Positions 22,078 through 33,489 of a DNA stretch of 64,000 nt are shown in pieces. Position numbers and translations under genes: made by a program. The first letter of the stretch is position 1, and each line of letters starts with the position of its first letter. The stretch comes from Diplolepis rosae (lineage: Eukaryota > Arthropoda > Insecta > Hymenoptera > Diplolepididae), in contig JAPYXD010000680.1 of NCBI GenBank assembly GCA_030998225.1, positions 13,888,001 through 13,952,000 of the forward strand, read 5' to 3'. The notes beneath the pieces are model-generated. The model was given only the letters and a program-made list of their open reading frames with translations, did not search any database and was not told the origin of the DNA.

Positions 22078-22751
22078 TTAAGGTAGTACGATCACGAAAA
22101 TTAGACCTCAGGCAAAAATAGATAATTTTGCTTTCAAGAATAGCAATATTATTATTGAAGAGCTAATTTGAAAGAGAAAAGATTATTTTTCATGAAAAAA
22201 ATTTGAAACACAAAAAAATAATGTTATTAATAAATTTTATTTTTGTCCAGATTTATTTTCTTATCGCCTCGAGCCAAATTTCTAAAAATGATGCGATTCT
22301 AATAAATCACGGTTCATTTTTTTAGGAAAAAGATTCTCTACAACTTGACCGTTTCCGATTTTTGAAAATGAATTCTTTAATGGCTGAAATTATAAAAAAA
22401 ACAATTTTTCAAAACAAAATTTTTATAAACAAATTGCTGTATTTGATAATAATTAATTCAATTTTAAAAATAGGAAACGGTCAAGTTGTAGAGAATCTTT
22501 TTTCTAAATAAATGAACCGTGATTTATTAGAATAGCATCATTTTTAAAAATTTGGCTCGAAGCGAAAAGAAAATAAGTTTGGGCAAAAATAAAATTTATT
22601 AATGACATTATTTTTTTGTGTTTCAAATTTTTTTCATAAAAAATAATCTTTTCTCTTTTAAATTAGCCCTTCAATAATAATATTTCTATTCTTGAAAGCA
22701 AAATTATCTATTTTTGCTTGAGGTCTAATTTTCGTGATCGTACTTCCTTAA
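22078..22751. mobile_element. TTAA-flanked foldback MITE, copy 1
   Basis: TTAA at both ends; termini GGTAGTACGATCACGAAAAT and its inverted form. The two arms, about 300 bp each, are near-perfect inverted copies. The second copy is at 39876-40550. Confidence 0.75.
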
Positions 22752-23149
22752 AAATAGCGAGTGAACTAGTAGAATGAACTAGTCTGTAAGTTAATACAAT
22801 TTTGATGACTTATTTAGGAACTTTTTCGTTTTAAAGTCAAAAAAAGAAGTTAAAATCTCATTTAGCAAGATTGGGAAAAATTTGGTATAAAATTTTGATG
22901 AACTGAGAACAAACTAAATTTAAATCTATAGCACCAACGTTGTTGGCATCCAGCGAAGACATATTCTATAGATTTAATAGCATCATGAATGAAGAACTGA
23001 CATTGAATTTATTCCATACTATTGATATTAAGAAATCCATACCATGCAAGTATGTATTTGCTAATTTAATGAATGCAATTTAAGTCAATGCATCTGAGCA
23101 CACTTCATGAAATCTATTCATCATAAAGTGGTTGAACCTTTATACGTAC
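22752..23149. other. no feature recognised
   Basis: Would be the first part of intron 1 of TIL-like copy B on the minus strand. No motif seen. Confidence 0.35.
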
Positions 23150-23216
23150 CAACTGTTTCTACATCAACATTCATGAACGTCATTAATCCAAAAAAGATAA
23201 AAATCACTTTTAACAT
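23150..23216 (-). CDS. signal-peptide exon 1 of TIL-like copy B
   Basis: ATG at 23214-23216 opens a 22-codon signal peptide (MLKVIFIFFGLMTFMNVDVE and two more codons) plus one base, then donor GTACGT at 23149 (phase 1). It is clearly paralogous to exon 1 of copy A: shared MxKVIxIFFGLM coding and about 150 bases of upstream sequence. Its nearest partner in phase and strand is the exon pair at 15875-16242, giving an intron of about 6.9 kb filled with transposons. The link is inferred. Confidence 0.5.
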
Positions 23217-23375
23217 ATTGGAAAAATTTTCATTTGCTTTGTTATACAGGACGTGAGACGGTTTTATGTCGTAAAACTAGAGTTTTATCTAAATTGAAGA
23301 GGAATATTATAGTTTTCGATTATAATTCTCAAACGACTCTATTCCTAAAACAATTTGCGACTTGTTAAATTTTAT
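23217..23375 (-). promoter_or_regulatory. conserved promoter block, TIL-like copy B
   Basis: Homologous to 8906-9060, with TTTTACGACATAAAACC and GAAAATTTTTCCAATATG next to the start codon. Confidence 0.45.
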
Positions 23376-23582
23376 AACTTTGGGTAGAATACTGATACGC
23401 GTCAGCTTATTCAACGAATTCACAGAGATGACTAAGTGCATAGATGGAAACTTCATGTTCATGAATAAATAGGAAATACCGCATGTTAATACAAAAAATA
23501 CCATATTATCTGCTTATGTTCTCGCGAGTAGAGTTCAAGAAAAAACCTTACAGTTGAAAATGAAGTCAATAATGCTGGTAAA

Positions 23583-24650
23583 CCCAGGTGGAAATTTAAA
23601 ACCGGCTTGGTACTGCGCCAGTACCTCAGAAGGATTTTCAGTACTGGCGCGGTACTGGCATAGTGCTGGCATAAGCACGGCCTACCACCGGCGCGGGGCC
23701 GAAAGGTAACTTGGCTGGAAGTTGTCCATCGGTACTGTCACGGTACTGGACATCGGTACCATGCCAGCACTAAATCTATACTGGCTCTGTACTGGCATTG
23801 CTCGCAAGTCGGTTGTTAGCCGACACTTGGTATCAGGACTGCGGACGTACCATACCAGTACCGCGCCAACCCTCTGCCCGGTAATAACTGTTCAGTACAG
23901 GCATTGCTCCTTGTTTACAACTGGCTCGGTACTGTGCCGTTTGTGAATACTGGCATCAATCTGACTTTTCCACCTGGGCCTAGGTGGAAATTTACAACCG
24001 GCTTGGTACCGCGCCAGTACCGCTGAAGGATTTTCAGTACTGACTCGGTACTGGCATATTTCTGGCATAAGCACGGCCTACCACTGGCACGGATCCGAAA
24101 GGTAACTTGTCTGGAAGTTGTCCATCGGTACTGTCGCGGTACTGGACATAGGTACCATTCCAGCACTAAATCTGTACTGGTTCAGTACTGGCATTACTCC
24201 CAAGTGAGTTGTTAGCCGACACTTGGTCTCAGGACTGGGGCTATACTATGCCAGTACCGCGCCAACCCTATTCTCGGTATTAACTGTCCAGTACAGGCAT
24301 TGCTCCTTGCATACAACTGACGCGGTACTGTGCCGTTTGTAAATATTGGCGTGAATCTGACTTTTCCACCTGAACCTAGGTAGAAATTTACAACCGGCTT
24401 GGTACTGCGCCAGAACCGCAGAAGGATTTCCAGTACTGACTCGGTACTGGTATATTGCTGCCATAAGCACGGCCTACCACCGACGTGGCTCTGAAAGGTA
24501 ACATGGCTGAAAGTTGTCCATAGGTACTGGCGCGGTACTGGACATCGGTACCATGCTAGTACCGCGCCCACCGTCGGCATAATTCCGAAGTCGGTTGTTA
24601 GCCGACACTTGGTTTCAAGACTGGGGCTGTATTATGCCAGTACCACGCCT
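23583..24650. repeat. tandem array of GC-richer MITE-like units
   Basis: Three head-to-tail units with a period near 395 bp: 23583-23978, 23980-24374 and a truncated one from 24377. Each starts (CCC)AGGTGGAAATTT and the first two end TTTTCCACCTG, so each unit is itself TIR-bounded. Interiors are dense in GGTACTGG/CCAGTACC palindromic words. Overlapping open frames on both strands arise from this composition and are not genes. Confidence 0.7.
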
Positions 24651-24659
24651 ACCAATTTG

Positions 24660-25610
24660 AGTAAAATTTACTTTGAAAATTAGTAAAATGGACTAGAGTG
24701 CGTGATTTAGTTGTCGCGTTTCGTGTACTGTTTTATGTTCTTAGCTAGCGCTCAAATTTATTCTTATGATTAAATTGTATAATATTGTAGATCTGAATTT
24801 GCTTTTCTCAATTGTGCGTTTTGAATTTCTTTTTGTATTCCGCATATTTGGCTAAAAGATGGAATTTTAAATTTCCAATGGTATATTGTTTGAATTAAAA
24901 CGAAAAATATGCATATTATCACAAAATTGGTAGATACTTATCTTTGAAGTAAAAAATGTTTCATTCAAATATTTTGTCGTATTTCATATATGATATCATG
25001 TGTAACAAGTAAAGCATAATTCCTTTAGATGCTGGACAGAATATTTTTCAAACAAATATAAGAAATTTTCCACCTACTGTGCATGTGACAAGGTCCATTA
25101 TTTCACAGAAGAAGGTTTTAAATTTCTCAAGTCTGTCCTTTTCTAATTGTCTAGTTTTTGTTACATATTAACATTAGTAATTTTTAGACTTGAATTAAAA
25201 CTTGTTTTTGTAGTTTTTGGTTCGTGGTTGTAGAAATTTAGTCGACAGTTGAAAGAGAGGCAAACACGAAAAACGCCATTTTCCGGGTACTTTGAAGCTT
25301 AATTAGAGACAAAGTAAATTAATTAGAATTTTTTGGATTAGTTCACATGCAATGAATTTCAAGTGATTAGTTACTTAATTCTTCTTTATTACTTATTACC
25401 AATTTTCACTTGAACGCTTTTCCTCGTGAAATAACTTCTCAGTTTTCTATAATTGGCAAGAATTTTAGTAAAAATACAAAAATTTAATTTTGCTCTATTC
25501 AGTTAATTGCATTTCCTGGTTGCTCCTAGTTTTTAAATTATGATTATTATTTTATTATTCATTAAGTGACCTTTTTTAAAAATCAATGGATTTATTTGTA
25601 ATAGAAACAT
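24660..25610. other. no feature recognised
   Basis: AT-rich, no coding pattern or clear repeat. Confidence 0.4.
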
Positions 25611-25614
25611 TACA

Positions 25615-26045
25615 CGCTTTAAACCTGAATCAGTGAACAGCCACTGATTCGCAGTGACTATTCACCAATGGCAGCAGCTATAAGTCTTTCACTGAGAATC
25701 AGTGAAATTCGACTGATGAATCAGTGAAATAGATTGAACTAACTTATTGAATCAGTGAAAGCTTCAGGTGGTAGTAATAAAACCAGCAATATATTTTAAC
25801 GCTCGATGAACTCGTTTATTTTAGGCTAAACAACGCTAAAACGAAATTATGTAATTATTATTATTTTTAAGGGACGATAAATCATTAAAGTGTAGATGAA
25901 AATTTTGAATTCGCGAATTCAAAAGTTATGTTCACGTGACGCATTCACTGATTCCTCAGTGAATTCAAAGCAGGTCACTGATTCATTAGTTGATATATTT
26001 TCACTGATATAATCAGTGACTATTTCACTGATTCAGGTTTAGAGA
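25615..26045. mobile_element. diverged CAGTGAAA-family element
   Basis: Outer ends TTTAAACCTGAATCAGTGAA and its inverted form ending AGGTTTAGAGAG, with AATCAGTGA words clustered at both sides and about 150 bp of unrelated AT-rich sequence between. A related patch at 26275-26485 ends ATTAAGAGAGT. Confidence 0.5.
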
Positions 26046-26486
26046 GCACTTCTGAAAACATCAAGCAAAAAGGGGCCCACTGGAATTTCATTCCAGTGTC
26101 ATATAATTATAATGTAACGCAGGCCTACCTACTCGTTACTCAAAGGACATTAGTACAATAATCGGTAATGATTTGAATTTTGAATTTGAATATTGAATGA
26201 ATTAATTCATTTATATGAATCAGCCTTGATGAATGTAATACACAAAAGAGAAAAAATGGCCTCATAATTTAAATCAGTAGTTTTTATTACTAATTTGAAT
26301 CAGTGACTGAATTCTAACTGTACAATCAGTTTTATATAGTTAGTAGTATATAGTTTATAGTTAGTATATAGTTCAGTTATAGTAACTGATAAATCGGTTC
26401 AAGAAAAGTAATTTTATAGCTAAAATTTATTCACTGATTGAAATTAGTAATAAAAAACTACTGATACAAATTAAGAGAGTAGAAGA

Positions 26487-27370
26487 TTGTGTGACCCACA
26501 AATTTGCGATTTAGAATCTTGTAAATGTAAGGCATGTTTATGCAAATTCCCTGCATTGGTGAAACGTGGAATACCTAATCGATCGGACAATGGCTGTCAG
26601 CTTTGCCCACTTCAATGCCGTTTTTGTTCCTGGGACAAATGCAGGTTCGAACAATTCTCTATTCTGAAACCAGCTTTGGTCGGTTTTGATCAAAATAGTT
26701 TTCCATTTACGCGGACTCAACTGTAATTCATAGATATCACTAAATTTTGAATTGTCGAAAAAAGCTAAAAATATATTCTTATGATATTTTATGATATTTC
26801 ACTTCTGCAAAAATAAAATTCCTCTTGACTCATATTTTACACATGAGTATAAAAATAACTATTCTGACATTTTCAAAGTCTTTTCAAAAATGTTGAATCG
26901 AAATCAATATTTTCATGTGCCAATTTCAGAAACAGAAAAAGAGCCCAATTTTGGCTTAGTATAGGGAGAATCTAGTCGGCAAATTGCAAACCGTAGTTAT
27001 CAATACAGCCATGGTTCAATATTGGCAGCCAAATTTAGGCAATATTCTGCCAATATTGGATCAATTTTGGACTGAATTTAATTTTGCGCTAAAAGGTTGA
27101 ATTCAACATTGACCATGTAAATATTTTGCAATGGCCTAAATGAAGGCCAGGCTTCTTAAACTCAGACTTGTCATGAAATGCCAAGCCGAGTCTGGGCCAG
27201 GCCTGAAGAACGTGTCGCAGAACTATATTCCAGATTTTTAATCTACATGTCAAAAATCATATTCGGTTCTGCGTTTCATGCCAGGCCAGGACCAGTTTAG
27301 AGAATTTTCACACGAGTTAATTAATATTTAAATCACTTTTTAACAAAATAGTTTAACTAGACTACCGGTC
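26487..27370. other. unclassified region with repeat words
   Basis: 26487-26726 is open on both strands (79 and 60 codons) and moderately GC-rich, but neither product is recognisable. 27000-27060 has CCAATATTGG palindromes. 27125-27300 has GGCCAGGC words in inverted pairs, likely another small MITE. Confidence 0.3.
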
Positions 27371-27441
27371 AAAAGTTTAAGTTCACCTGTTGTGTTGGCC
27401 ATTGTCAATTAAAGTATCTTAATTTTTATAAAAACAAGTTA

Positions 27442-28156
27442 ACATGTTTTTCGATAATAACATGAATTTTAATAAAATTTTGCATCTAATGATCCCAAAC
27501 TGAAGGTAAAATGTTAATTTATTAAAATATATTATAAAAAACGTCAAATTTCGATCTTTTTGGAAAACGTTAATAACTTTAAAAATAACTAACATTTTTA
27601 AAAGATTTTGGTCTTGTTTTAAAGGTTATTATTTATCGTAATTTGCTAACTAATTAAGATATTCTTAGAATTTGTTCCTGGATTCTACCCCGGGGTCAAA
27701 CATGGTACAAAAACGTCTTAACATTTCAAATAAAGACTGTACTCTATACATTATATAAATAAATACAAAATATCAACATTTTCATAAATATGCCTAAATT
27801 CTATAAAAATCTGATATACATTGAATTATAAAAAATTCTTATAAGAAGCTACACATTTTTTAAATTTCATGTCTATTTTGTATCATATTTGACCTCAGTG
27901 TAAGATCCAGGAAAAGGTTCTGAAAATATCTTGAATAGTTAGCAAATTACTATGAAGACTCACCCTGAAAACATGATCAAAATCTTTTAAAAATGTTAAT
28001 TATTTTTAAAGTTATTAACATTTACCAAAAAGATTGAAATTTGACGTTTTCCATAATATATTTTTATAAAATTAACATTTTTCCTTCAGCTTAGGATCAT
28101 TAGATGCAACATTTTATCAAAATTCATTTTATTATCGGAAAAAAAATGTTAACTTC
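27442..28156. mobile_element. foldback element
   Basis: Arms about 27442-27690 and 27890-28156 are inverted copies. Examples are AATGTTAATTATTTTTAAAG against CTTTAAAAATAACTAACATT, and GGATCATTAGATGC against GCATCTAATGATCC. The centre holds GGTCAAACATGGTACAAA with its own inverted partner. No coding content. Confidence 0.6.
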
Positions 28157-28218
28157 ACTAAAAAAACATTTCGGTCGAGAGAGCTAGACCTTTGATAGTT
28201 ACATTACAGTTATCCCTA

Positions 28219-28568
28219 CACGGAGAAAAAACAACTGTTGAATCAACAGATGTCATCTGCTGAAATAGGGACAGCAGATTTTTTTTGTAATATTTACAGA
28301 TTTTTCAGTTGGATTCACAGATTGTTTGTAAACTCAACAGATGAACCTGTAAAATCTACAGAAATGTCTGTTAGAATTACGGATTTCTCATTTTTCTTGA
28401 AATCCGCTATTCTAACAGACATGTCTGTAGATTTTACAGGTTCATCTGTTGAGTTTACAAACAATCTGTGAATTCAACAGAAAAATCTGTAAATATTACA
28501 GAAAAAAATCTGCTGTCCCTATTCCAGCAGATGACATCTGTTGATTCAACAGTTTTTTTTTCTCCGTG
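28219..28568. mobile_element. fully palindromic TA MITE (CACGGAG ends)
   Basis: CACGGAGAAAAAA at 28219 and TTTTTTCTCCGTG at 28568, flanked by TA. The whole 350 bp is one near-perfect inverted repeat of about 170-bp arms, themselves composed of CATCTGTTGA/TCAACAGATG-type words. Confidence 0.8.
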
Positions 28569-28871
28569 TACAGTATAGTATAGTTGAAGGAATTAAATAA
28601 TACTGTTCTCTCAACTGTAAATCGCAGTTGGAACATCTTGGAAATAGTATCGTTCTGTTAACTATAAATTGCAGTTAAAAATAAAAAAATGAATATCTGG
28701 ACGAAATACTAAAATTTAACCAACATTGAAAATGGAATTAAATTATATTTTATAACAAACAAAACCTCAAAACCAACAACTCATTGTCTCATCGAATGTT
28801 CATGGCCACTTGTGAAAAATGTATATCATAAAGCAATATGAGATTTGTTTTGAATCACAAGTTAATACGTA

Positions 28872-29175
28872 CACGCAGAGAAAAGATCAGTAAAATTTAC
28901 AGGAAGTTCGGTACTTATTTGGACAACATGACTTTTCAGTAAATTTTACCAGAAGTGTAGTTCAATCAACAGATTTTCTGTACGTTTCACTCAGCGTCCA
29001 GTAAAATCTACTGAATACGAAAAAATCCGAGTTAAGTTGATTGTACTGTACGCTAAGTGAATTGTACAGGAAATCTGTTGATTGAACTCAACTTCTTGTA
29101 AAATTTACTAAAAAGTCATGTTGTTCAAATAAGTACCGAACTTCCTGTAAATTTTACTGATCTTTTTTCTGCGTG
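28872..29175. mobile_element. palindromic TA MITE (CACGCAG ends)
   Basis: CACGCAGAGAAAAGATCAGT and its inverted form, flanked by TA. Arms of about 140 bp share GTAAAATTTACAGGAAGTTC. Related in style to the element 300 bp upstream. Confidence 0.75.
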
Positions 29176-29525
29176 TACTTCGAAAAATACCAACGTACGA
29201 TGCATGTCCGAAATGATCTAGTGCGTTTTGAAAAAAATCATCCGCCATTGTTAGTTACGATTGTTAGTTGAAAACAACATCAAAGACAGTTGTCGTAATT
29301 ACGTGACTTTCAATTGGGGCAAATGTATTTTATAGTAACGTCAACTGCGAGGATTAGTTGACGCCAAAACGAACTGTAAAATACAGTTGGAGGTCCGCAA
29401 CTGCGAACGAGGTTACAGCAACTATATAATATTTGGACCAACTGCAAAATACAGTACATCTAACTGTAAGCTAAACAACTGTGTAAATATAGTTGCCATA
29501 ACTATAGTCGATTTTTTCAGTGTTT
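29176..29525. repeat. degenerate repeat rich in CAACTG/CAGTTG
   Basis: Many AACTGTAAA/GCAGTTG words here and at 28571-28680 suggest one older element interrupted by the two TA MITEs. Boundaries are not resolved. Confidence 0.35.
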
Positions 29526-29596
29526 TTTTTAATAAAAATTGAGACACTTTGACAATGGCTCAAACAACACAAACGTATCATTTTATGGTCGATGTA

Positions 29597-29730
29597 CTCT
29601 CTAAATCTAAATCAGTCAATTTTCACTGAAATAATCAGTGAAATTTGACTGATTTACAGTAACCTCTTTTTAGCTATTTGAACCAGTCAAATTACACTGA
29701 TAATCAGTAGATTTTGACTGATTCAAATGA
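29597..29730. mobile_element. CAGTGAAA-family MITE, internally deleted copy
   Basis: Starts CTCTCTAAATCTAAATCAGTC and then matches the second half of the copy at 36760-36979. The missing middle is bounded by ATCAGTCAA in the longer copy, consistent with deletion between direct repeats. The right terminus is lost. Confidence 0.65.
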
Positions 29731-29739
29731 AGAAGGTAG

Positions 29740-30600
29740 TAGTATTTTTTGGAAAAAATGTTTACTCCAAATTTTTTTTTTTAATTTTTTTTCAAACAAA
29801 TTCATTTTTTGAAAAAACGCGATTTTTGAAAAATCTGAAAAAATTCAAAGTGATAGCCCCAAGTATTACGCAAATTTTAGATATATAATTAAGGTGCGCA
29901 CTCGAAAATTGCGCGAAATATGAATTTTTTTGTAAAGTGATGAGCGTGGAATCACGATTATTGTTTTATGATCGCTTTATACCCATAACATATGAATACT
30001 GTAATGAGTTTTATGATTATATATAAATTATCAAAAAAATAATTTTTTTTATTATCATGCAAAAAAATTAGTTCGTAAAAAACATAGTTTTTTTTGTTTA
30101 TCCCATAACTTTTTAAATAATTCATGAAAAAATTTCAAAGTTTGGGTTTCTTCATTATTTGTGTTAGTCTATCAATCTTTAAAATTTCAAGTAAATCGGA
30201 AACATGGAGTCCTGAACCCTTCCGATTTTGCATGGAACACACCATATGTTCTTAAAATAATTTAAAACTTTAATCTGCTTTTATATGTACATCTTATTTT
30301 GTCAATTCTCACTATTAAGTATATCCATTGCAGGAAACAAATTGTTTGTGGGCGCAAGCTGCTTGTCATCACATAAAAGTAAGACAATACCTCTGAACGC
30401 GTGGGTGTAAGTGATATCATGCACTAATACAGAGAAACTCACATATTTGAGCTTTTATCAATACATTAGAAGCATGTGTGTACTGGATACAACAATCTAC
30501 TCAATAATGTACAAATTAATTTAAAAAGTTTTTTAAATAGGATCATGAAAATTTATTGATCATTAAATTTATATTGAAAGAAATAAAAAATAACAAAAAA
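29740..30600. repeat. AT-rich sequence, probable dispersed repeat
   Basis: Contains poly-T tracts and a CCGATTTTGCATGGAACACACC segment of repeat-like character, but there is no second copy in this window. No gene. Confidence 0.3.
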
Positions 30601-30608
30601 TTAGAATT

Positions 30609-30680
30609 AGGGGACACCCGGGTTTGAACCGGGGACCTCTCGATCTGCAGTCGAATGCTCTACCACTGAGCTATATCCCC
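30609..30680 (-). tRNA. tRNA-Cys (GCA)
   Basis: Complete 72-nt cloverleaf on the minus strand. Acceptor GGGGATA pairs with TGTCCCC (one G-T). Box A is TAGCTCAGTGG, the anticodon loop CTGCAGA carries GCA, and the T arm is CCCGGTTCAAACCCGGG. The discriminator is T, as in insect tRNA-Cys. No intron, no encoded CCA. All stems pair, so it is probably functional. Confidence 0.92.
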
Positions 30681-30689
30681 ACTGTAATA

Positions 30690-31370
30690 ATTAATTTTTT
30701 TCTGTCGATGTGAACAGTCGAACGATGAATACATGGCAATGTATTAATCATTCTAAATTTGAAGAATGAACAATCTTTATTGAAATAAAGTTGCACTATT
30801 AATATAATTATAATTACAATTCCACCTTTCTTAACTTTATTATCTTCAAGATCCATGTGTTACCATGAATCTAATTTTTCATTCCAAAATCTGTATTAAT
30901 TTGTTTAGAAATAATTAAATTTTCTAAATTTTTCCTAATTTCAAAATCATCCATTTTTCTAATTTTCGAACATCATAATCTTTATTTACAAAAACTTTTG
31001 ACATTTTATGATTTGAAAATCACGTAATATTTTAGACCGATTGATGAATCAAAGAATGAATTGTTATACAACATACAGAAAAAAATAACTTATTCACATT
31101 TTTTGGTTGCATCTAGTAAATACCTGAAATTTATTTAAAGAAACTAACATATTTTGTTGAATCTACCACATTTTATTAATTAAAGAACTTCTTTGAGGCA
31201 ATAAAATAATTTTTTTGGATAGATCGAATATTTTGTTGTTTGTATAATAACAAAATATTACGGTTGAAACAACAACAATTTTTTCAATTCAATCAAATCT
31301 TTTTCCAAGTAGAAATATAAGCGAATTGTGCTTTTTTACAATTCTAAGCTTCCATACAATTGAAATGACA
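30690..31370. other. AT-rich sequence, no feature recognised
   Basis: A short minus-strand frame (30671-30856) overlaps the tRNA and is not a gene. Confidence 0.4.
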
Positions 31371-31374
31371 GTTG

Positions 31375-31598
31375 CTCTCTAAATTTGAATCAGTCAAAAT
31401 CTACTGATTATCAGTGAAATTTGACTGATTCAAATAGCTAAAAAGAGGTTATACTGTAAATCAGTCAAAATTCACTGATTATTTCAGGGAAAATTGACTG
31501 ATTTGACAGTGAAAAATATTTTTTTCACTGATGAATCAGTGAAAAGGCAAATCACTGATTCAATCAGTGAAAATTTGACTGATTCAGATTTAGAGAGT
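31375..31598. mobile_element. CAGTGAAA-family MITE, copy 3
   Basis: CTCTCTAAATTTGAATCAGT to GATTTAGAGAGT, about 224 bp, full-length with internal AAAAGAGGTTA. Confidence 0.75.
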
Positions 31599-31662
31599 GA
31601 ATTCTTTACATTTCCAAATCTTATAACATTTTAATTCAATAATTTTCTAACACTTTCATCCT

Positions 31663-31985
31663 TAAGGGCATGTAATATTTAAGAAAAGTAGAAAGTTCAT
31701 TTTGGGAAATAATAAAGAAGATAAAAAAACGTAGATAGACTACTTTTCCCTTTGATAAAGAAAGAAAAATTTCCGATATATTTTGATAAAATTGAACTTT
31801 TTTTCATTTTCGAAATCAAAAGAAGTATATCTACGTTTGTTTTTATCTTCTCTACTATTATTCAAATTTTGGAAACTAAATTTTATCAACTTTGGACACA
31901 AATATGTAGAAATTTAAAATAAATAAAATTTACTAATTTTTTAATTATCAAATGCCTTTAAATTTTTTGTATTCAAATTTATACG
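31663..31985. mobile_element. TTAA-bounded small foldback
   Basis: TTAAGGGCATGTAAT at the left and ATGCCTTTAA at the right, with complementary interior words (AACGTAGATAGACTAC / ATATCTACGTTTG). A relative lies at 63179-63530. Confidence 0.45.
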
Positions 31986-31989
31986 TGTG

Positions 31990-32565
31990 ATGTTTAAAAT
32001 TGCCCAAAATTCTCTGATGTCCAAAGTTATCACTAAGTATACCATTTTTCATTTATAAAACTTAATTTAGAAGATCTAAACATTATAATTGTTTATTTTC
32101 TAATATTATATCAGTAATTTATTTTTGTCTCTTTTCAATTGTTCAAATTTTCAAATCCGTTGTTTTGACAATTTATTTACATTTCAACTATTTTTGTGGT
32201 TATCAAATTCAAAAATGTTCGAGAAGATTGAAAACTTTTTAGATGTTTAGAGTTACAATTCAAAGATTTTGGCTTCAATATAAAAGTTACGTAGCACTCA
32301 AAAAGAGAAAAATAGATATAGAGATGTCACGATGCGTTGCATAAGAGATGGAAGCAGTTTTAAGATACCAAAAACAGAGTTACGTATCTCGTAACCATAG
32401 TAACCAAAATCGATTCTCGACTATGCTAGTAATTTTTTTTTCACTAGATATTTTGACACATAATTTGTTAATTGAGCTATAATGATTGGTTATCAAAGTA
32501 AATCGCCAATAGTATCGCAAAAATTCTCAAGTAAGATTACTAGAAAAAAATATGATAAATTAAAG
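31990..32565. other. upstream region of the linker-histone-like gene
   Basis: AT-rich with no clear TATA or other promoter element that I can defend. Confidence 0.3.
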
Positions 32566-32569
32566 CAAA

Positions 32570-33480
32570 ATGTCCCAGCCAGTATACATCATTTACCTGG
32601 TTATGAAAGCATTAAAACACTTGCAAGACAATGATGGTGTCACAATTAAAAAAATCCTCAATTATATTTCACAGCGCTGTCCTAAAACGACTCCAAAACG
32701 AAGGGTAAGAAATTTACATCAACAACTTTAATTACCAATAAATAATCATCGTTTTGAATATGAAAAGAGACTATGTAAGAATCATATATACTCTCTAAAT
32801 TCGAATCAGTCAAAATCTACTGATTATCAGTGAAATTTGACTGATTCAAATATCTAACAAGAGGTTACTGTAAATCAGTCAAATTTCACTTATTATTTCA
32901 GTGAAAATTGACTGATTTGACACTGAGAAAGATTTCTTTCACTGATGAATCAGTGAGAAGTCAAATCACTGATTCAATCAGTGAAAATTTGACTGATTCA
33001 GAATTAGAAAGTAAATAATTTATCTTTTATATCATAAATATTATTACAATTTTCAAATAATATTAAATTTAAAAAATTTAATTATAGGTAATCGCAGCAC
33101 TCAAGCGTGGAGTGGAATTTGGGATTATGAAGCAAAGTCGTGGTCATTATTTTGTGCCTTCAGGTGGAGATATTTTTGAACCAACTAGTTTTCAGCTTCA
33201 CTCCTCGATTCCACTTTCTGTTAGACGCGGCAATTGCAGATCTACAGTTGCAAAAAAATCACGAAGAAAACACCAATATTTTAGCATGAATCGACGAAAA
33301 ACTTGCAAGATGCTGAGAAAAGAAATAAGAAAAGCAAGAAAATCCCGATCTCCAACGAAATCTTACATTCTCTCTGACATGTATTATAACCCGGATTACA
33401 AAAATTCAGTCGCCTCTTCAGTTGGATTTACAGAGGATCCAAGAGAAGCCGCTCATGCTCGTAGGAATAATAATTTATAA
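32570..33480 (+). CDS. linker-histone-like (H1/H5 winged-helix) basic protein, two exons
   Basis: Exon 1 32570-32704 (45 codons from ATG), donor GTAAGA. Exon 2 33088-33480 after ATTATAG, stop TAA; phase 0, 175 residues in total. Residues 5-60 follow the H15 fold pattern: VYIIYLVMKALKHLQD, VTIKKILNYISQRCPK, then VIAALKRGVEFGIMKQ straight across the splice, and a GHYFVP wing. The C-terminal half is very basic (KKSRRKHQ, MNRRKTCKMLRKEIRKARKS) and then polar. It is shorter than a somatic H1 and lacks an AKP-type tail. Such divergent H1-like proteins are often testis/sperm chromatin proteins (Mst77F/HILS1 type), but that role is inference. The 383-bp intron contains a MITE (32791-33012). AATAAA occurs near 33633. 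Confidence 0.65.
32791..33012. mobile_element. CAGTGAAA-family MITE, copy 4, inside the intron of the linker-histone-like gene
   Basis: CTCTCTAAATTCGAATCAGT to AATTAGAAAGT, full length, slightly diverged. It makes up more than half of the intron and leaves both splice sites intact. Confidence 0.75.
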
Positions 33481-33489
33481 ATAGTAATT

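Noticed and set aside
23722..24580. Several overlapping open frames of 60-122 codons in the 23.6-24.6 kb region
   Set aside because: They arise from GGTACTGG-type repeat words on both strands of a tandem array; no domain, and different frames are open at once.
26487..26726. Cys-rich 79-codon open frame
   Set aside because: Cysteine spacing matches no domain I know, the opposite strand is open too, and no splice or promoter context was seen.
33112..33480. Single-exon 122-codon gene starting at an internal Met
   Set aside because: Eight in-frame codons upstream complete a helix of the H15 fold after an ATTATAG acceptor, and a matching first exon with a GTAAGA donor exists at 32570-32704.
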